Source of the DNA: Halieaceae bacterium UBA6060 | GTDB lineage: Bacteria; Pseudomonadota; Gammaproteobacteria; Pseudomonadales; Halieaceae | NCBI GenBank assembly: GCA_002428935.1 | Contig: DIYG01000012.1 | Span: forward strand, 1-34,740 | Direction of reading: 5' to 3' | DNA: 34,740 nt | Shown here: in pieces, positions 33,372 through 34,740 of the stretch | Position numbering within the stretch: position 1 is the first letter of the stretch | How the letters are laid out: each line of letters starts with the position of its first letter | Translations under genes and position numbers: made by a program | Notes under the pieces: generated by a model | Databases searched by the model: none | What the model saw: only the letters and a program-made list of their open reading frames with translations | What the model was told of the DNA's origin: nothing

Positions 33372-33477
33372 TTGACTGTGGTCAACACCCCAAAAGAGGA
33401 GGGTATCTCGTTATTAAGCACGCGGATCGACGCCCTAGGGCTTCACCGAGCGCCAAAAAATGCATATTTTTCAGGCG
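33372..33477. other. symmetrical sites in the gap upstream of the membrane protein
   Basis: The roughly 300-bp gap between the divergent AraC-type gene and the membrane protein holds TTGAC-TGTG-GTCAA (33372-33385). It also holds an A/T-rich hairpin, CGCC...GGCG (33451-33477, core AAAAAATGCATATTTTT). The first could be an operator of the neighbouring AraC-type regulator. Nothing else is recognisable here. Confidence 0.35.
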
Positions 33478-33579
33478 TATAGGCAGCGATGAGGCAGTGT
33501 TGAAGCGGGCGCTATGGTGTAAGGCTAGATCAGTGATAAAAACTCTATTCTTGAAGGTTTACGCAGCGAGGTGCCATTT

Positions 33580-34461
33580 TTGGCTACCACTCAGGATCTG
33601 AGCCGCGAGGCATCGTCACCGGATAGCCCGGGCGGACGTTTCTTCGCCATGAATCCGCGACAGATCATCAAGATCGTCGTCTACACCTTACTTCTAGTGA
33701 ACTTCGTTCACTACGTCATCAATGACATCACCGTGGCTGGCCACACGGTGCATGCCGGATGGAAGTGGCATGACTGGACTGCCGCCTTCGCGACAACTAT
33801 GGATGAGGCGGCCTGGTTCCTGCTCCTACTGCTTTTTGAGCTGGAGACCTATTTGTTGTCCGATGAGGCCTTCACAACCACCCGGGTGCGAGTTATGCAG
33901 GCGCTCCGCGTGCTATGTATCTTGTTTATCGCCCACACGGTGGTGGCCTTTGGCAATTATCTGCTGGAGTTGGGAAAGGCAACGGAGCTGGTCGAGACCA
34001 GCCCCTGCGAACTGGTGGATCGAGATCTGAGCTTTGCCAGAAATCTCCAGTATCAGGAAATCGACGGCGAGACCTGCGCAGCGATAGACGCGGCGGGAAC
34101 GCTGTTTTTGTTTGATCAGCAGCAGTTGGTCACGGACGAAGCGGGCATGCGGGTGGAATGGGAACTCGCCTGGGCGGATTTTGCCGAAGTAGTACTCTGG
34201 CTGTTCATCCTCGCGATGATCGAAATCATGGTCCACCTCCAGGAGAAGGGCATCACTACCGGGCCTGCGCTTCGCTCTGCACAAACTCTCAATGCAGTGC
34301 TCTACGGCGTGCTGTGGTTAATCGCCGCCTACTGGGCGTACCGAGGCCACTATGTGTTTGCCTGGGATGAGGCGCTGTGGATCCTCGGCTTCATGGCCAT
34401 TGGTATGAACCTCTCCGAATGGCGCAAGGAAATCGAGGCCGACGAGGCAGCCTCGGCCTAA
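33580..34461 (+). CDS. polytopic membrane protein of unknown function
   Basis: About 293 residues with four or more hydrophobic segments: IVVYTLLLVNFVHYVI near the N-terminus, AAWFLLLLLFELETYLL, LRVLCILFIAHTVVAFGNYL, EVVLWLFILAMIEIMV, and two near the C-terminus (AVLYGVLWLIAAYWA, ALWILGFMAIGM). A hydrophilic domain of about 70 residues with two cysteines (TSPCELVDRD, GETCAAID) sits between helices 3 and 4, probably outside the membrane. The TTG at 33580 has GAGGTG 6 nt upstream; an ATG at 33649 (MNPRQIIK) starts at the first helix and is the alternative. I recognise no family. It is last before the GcvT-like gene, on the opposite strand. Confidence 0.7.
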   Translation: MATTQDLSREASSPDSPGGRFFAMNPRQIIKIVVYTLLLVNFVHYVINDITVAGHTVHAGWKWHDWTAAFATTMDEAAWFLLLLLFELETYLLSDEAFTTTRVRVMQALRVLCILFIAHTVVAFGNYLLELGKATELVETSPCELVDRDLSFARNLQYQEIDGETCAAIDAAGTLFLFDQQQLVTDEAGMRVEWELAWADFAEVVLWLFILAMIEIMVHLQEKGITTGPALRSAQTLNAVLYGVLWLIAAYWAYRGHYVFAWDEALWILGFMAIGMNLSEWRKEIEADEAASA

Positions 34462-34467
34462 ACGGAG

Positions 34468-34740
34468 TTAATACTCCCCGGGAGGTGTCTGTCGAGCCCG
34501 GGCCGGTGCCCAAAAAGGCTTGTCGCGGATTTCACAACGCGCAACCTTATGGTGGTGGCGCAGCTCCCGCTGGTAGTAGATCTCGGCCCAGATATCTCCG
34601 CCAAGCGCGTTGGTATCCACCATAGCCAGGGCGATATTGGCCTTCACGGCGGGAGACCACATGCCGGATGTGACATAGCCGATCTCGTGACTACAGCGTT
34701 TATCACTGTAAAGGATGGAGTCATCGGCGGGCTTGTTGCC
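34468..34740 (-). CDS. GcvT/aminomethyltransferase-like protein, C-terminal part (runs off the window)
   Basis: Only the last 90 residues are visible; the gene continues past the right edge. SHEIGYVTSGMWSPAVKANI matches the C-terminal barrel of GcvT-like proteins. The tail RDKPFWAPARARQTPPGEY resembles the ends of uncharacterised aminomethyltransferase-family enzymes related to DmdA/GcvT rather than true GcvT. Such proteins take one-carbon groups from methylated amines or sulfonium compounds onto tetrahydrofolate. The convergent neighbour ends only 6 bp away. The exact substrate cannot be told from the fragment. Confidence 0.75.
   Translation of the reverse strand, partial: GNKPADDSILYSDKRCSHEIGYVTSGMWSPAVKANIALAMVDTNALGGDIWAEIYYQRELRHHHKVARCEIRDKPFWAPARARQTPPGEY

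Overview
The window reads as a stretch of a gammaproteobacterial chromosome of moderately high GC, probably marine and near the Halieaceae / OM60-NOR5 or Pseudomonas-like lineages. The evidence is the gene set: fadBA in gammaproteobacterial order, a class Ia ribonucleotide reductase whose NrdA has two ATP cones and a Pseudomonas-type C-terminus, an argD-argF pair, monothiol glutaredoxin GrxD, and a bfr/bfd iron-storage pair. The lineage is an inference; no rRNA or tRNA gene is present to fix it.

Layout. Positions 1-13,900 are mostly housekeeping and mostly on the minus strand: fadB-fadA (beta-oxidation), a DUF6498-like membrane protein, a small acidic protein, nrdA-nrdB (dNTP synthesis), argD-argF (arginine synthesis), grxD on the plus strand, then bfr and bfd (iron storage and release). 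The intergenic gaps here carry legible control signals: tandem NrdR boxes and a perfect DnaA box upstream of nrdA, a Fur box covering the bfd -35, and an argDF promoter whose predicted start lies on a terminator-like hairpin.

Positions 13,900-34,740 look like an accessory amine/polyamine oxidation region. It holds an omega-amino acid:pyruvate aminotransferase (BauA-type), two homologous PYROXD2/phytoene-desaturase-like flavoproteins, a YdeP-type molybdopterin oxidoreductase, an MFS permease, a Tat-signal SpdH-like (spermidine dehydrogenase-like) flavoprotein translationally coupled to the permease, a sodium:solute symporter, a small cupin, PuuB-like and PuuA-like enzymes (gamma-glutamyl-amine oxidase and ligase), an AraC regulator with an NTF2/SnoaL-like N-terminal domain, an unrecognised membrane protein and the end of a GcvT-like protein. 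A coherent but unproven reading is uptake of polyamines or related amines, oxidation (SpdH, PuuB, the paired flavoproteins), transamination of beta-alanine-type products, and one-carbon handling at the right edge.

Two segments interrupt this region. One is a short surface-glycan-type insert (sulfotransferase, family 2 glycosyltransferase, methyltransferase cut after about 58 codons) between the SpdH-like gene and the symporter. The other is a block of three 222-bp tandem repeats, each with an 11-bp inverted repeat, between the cupin and puuB.
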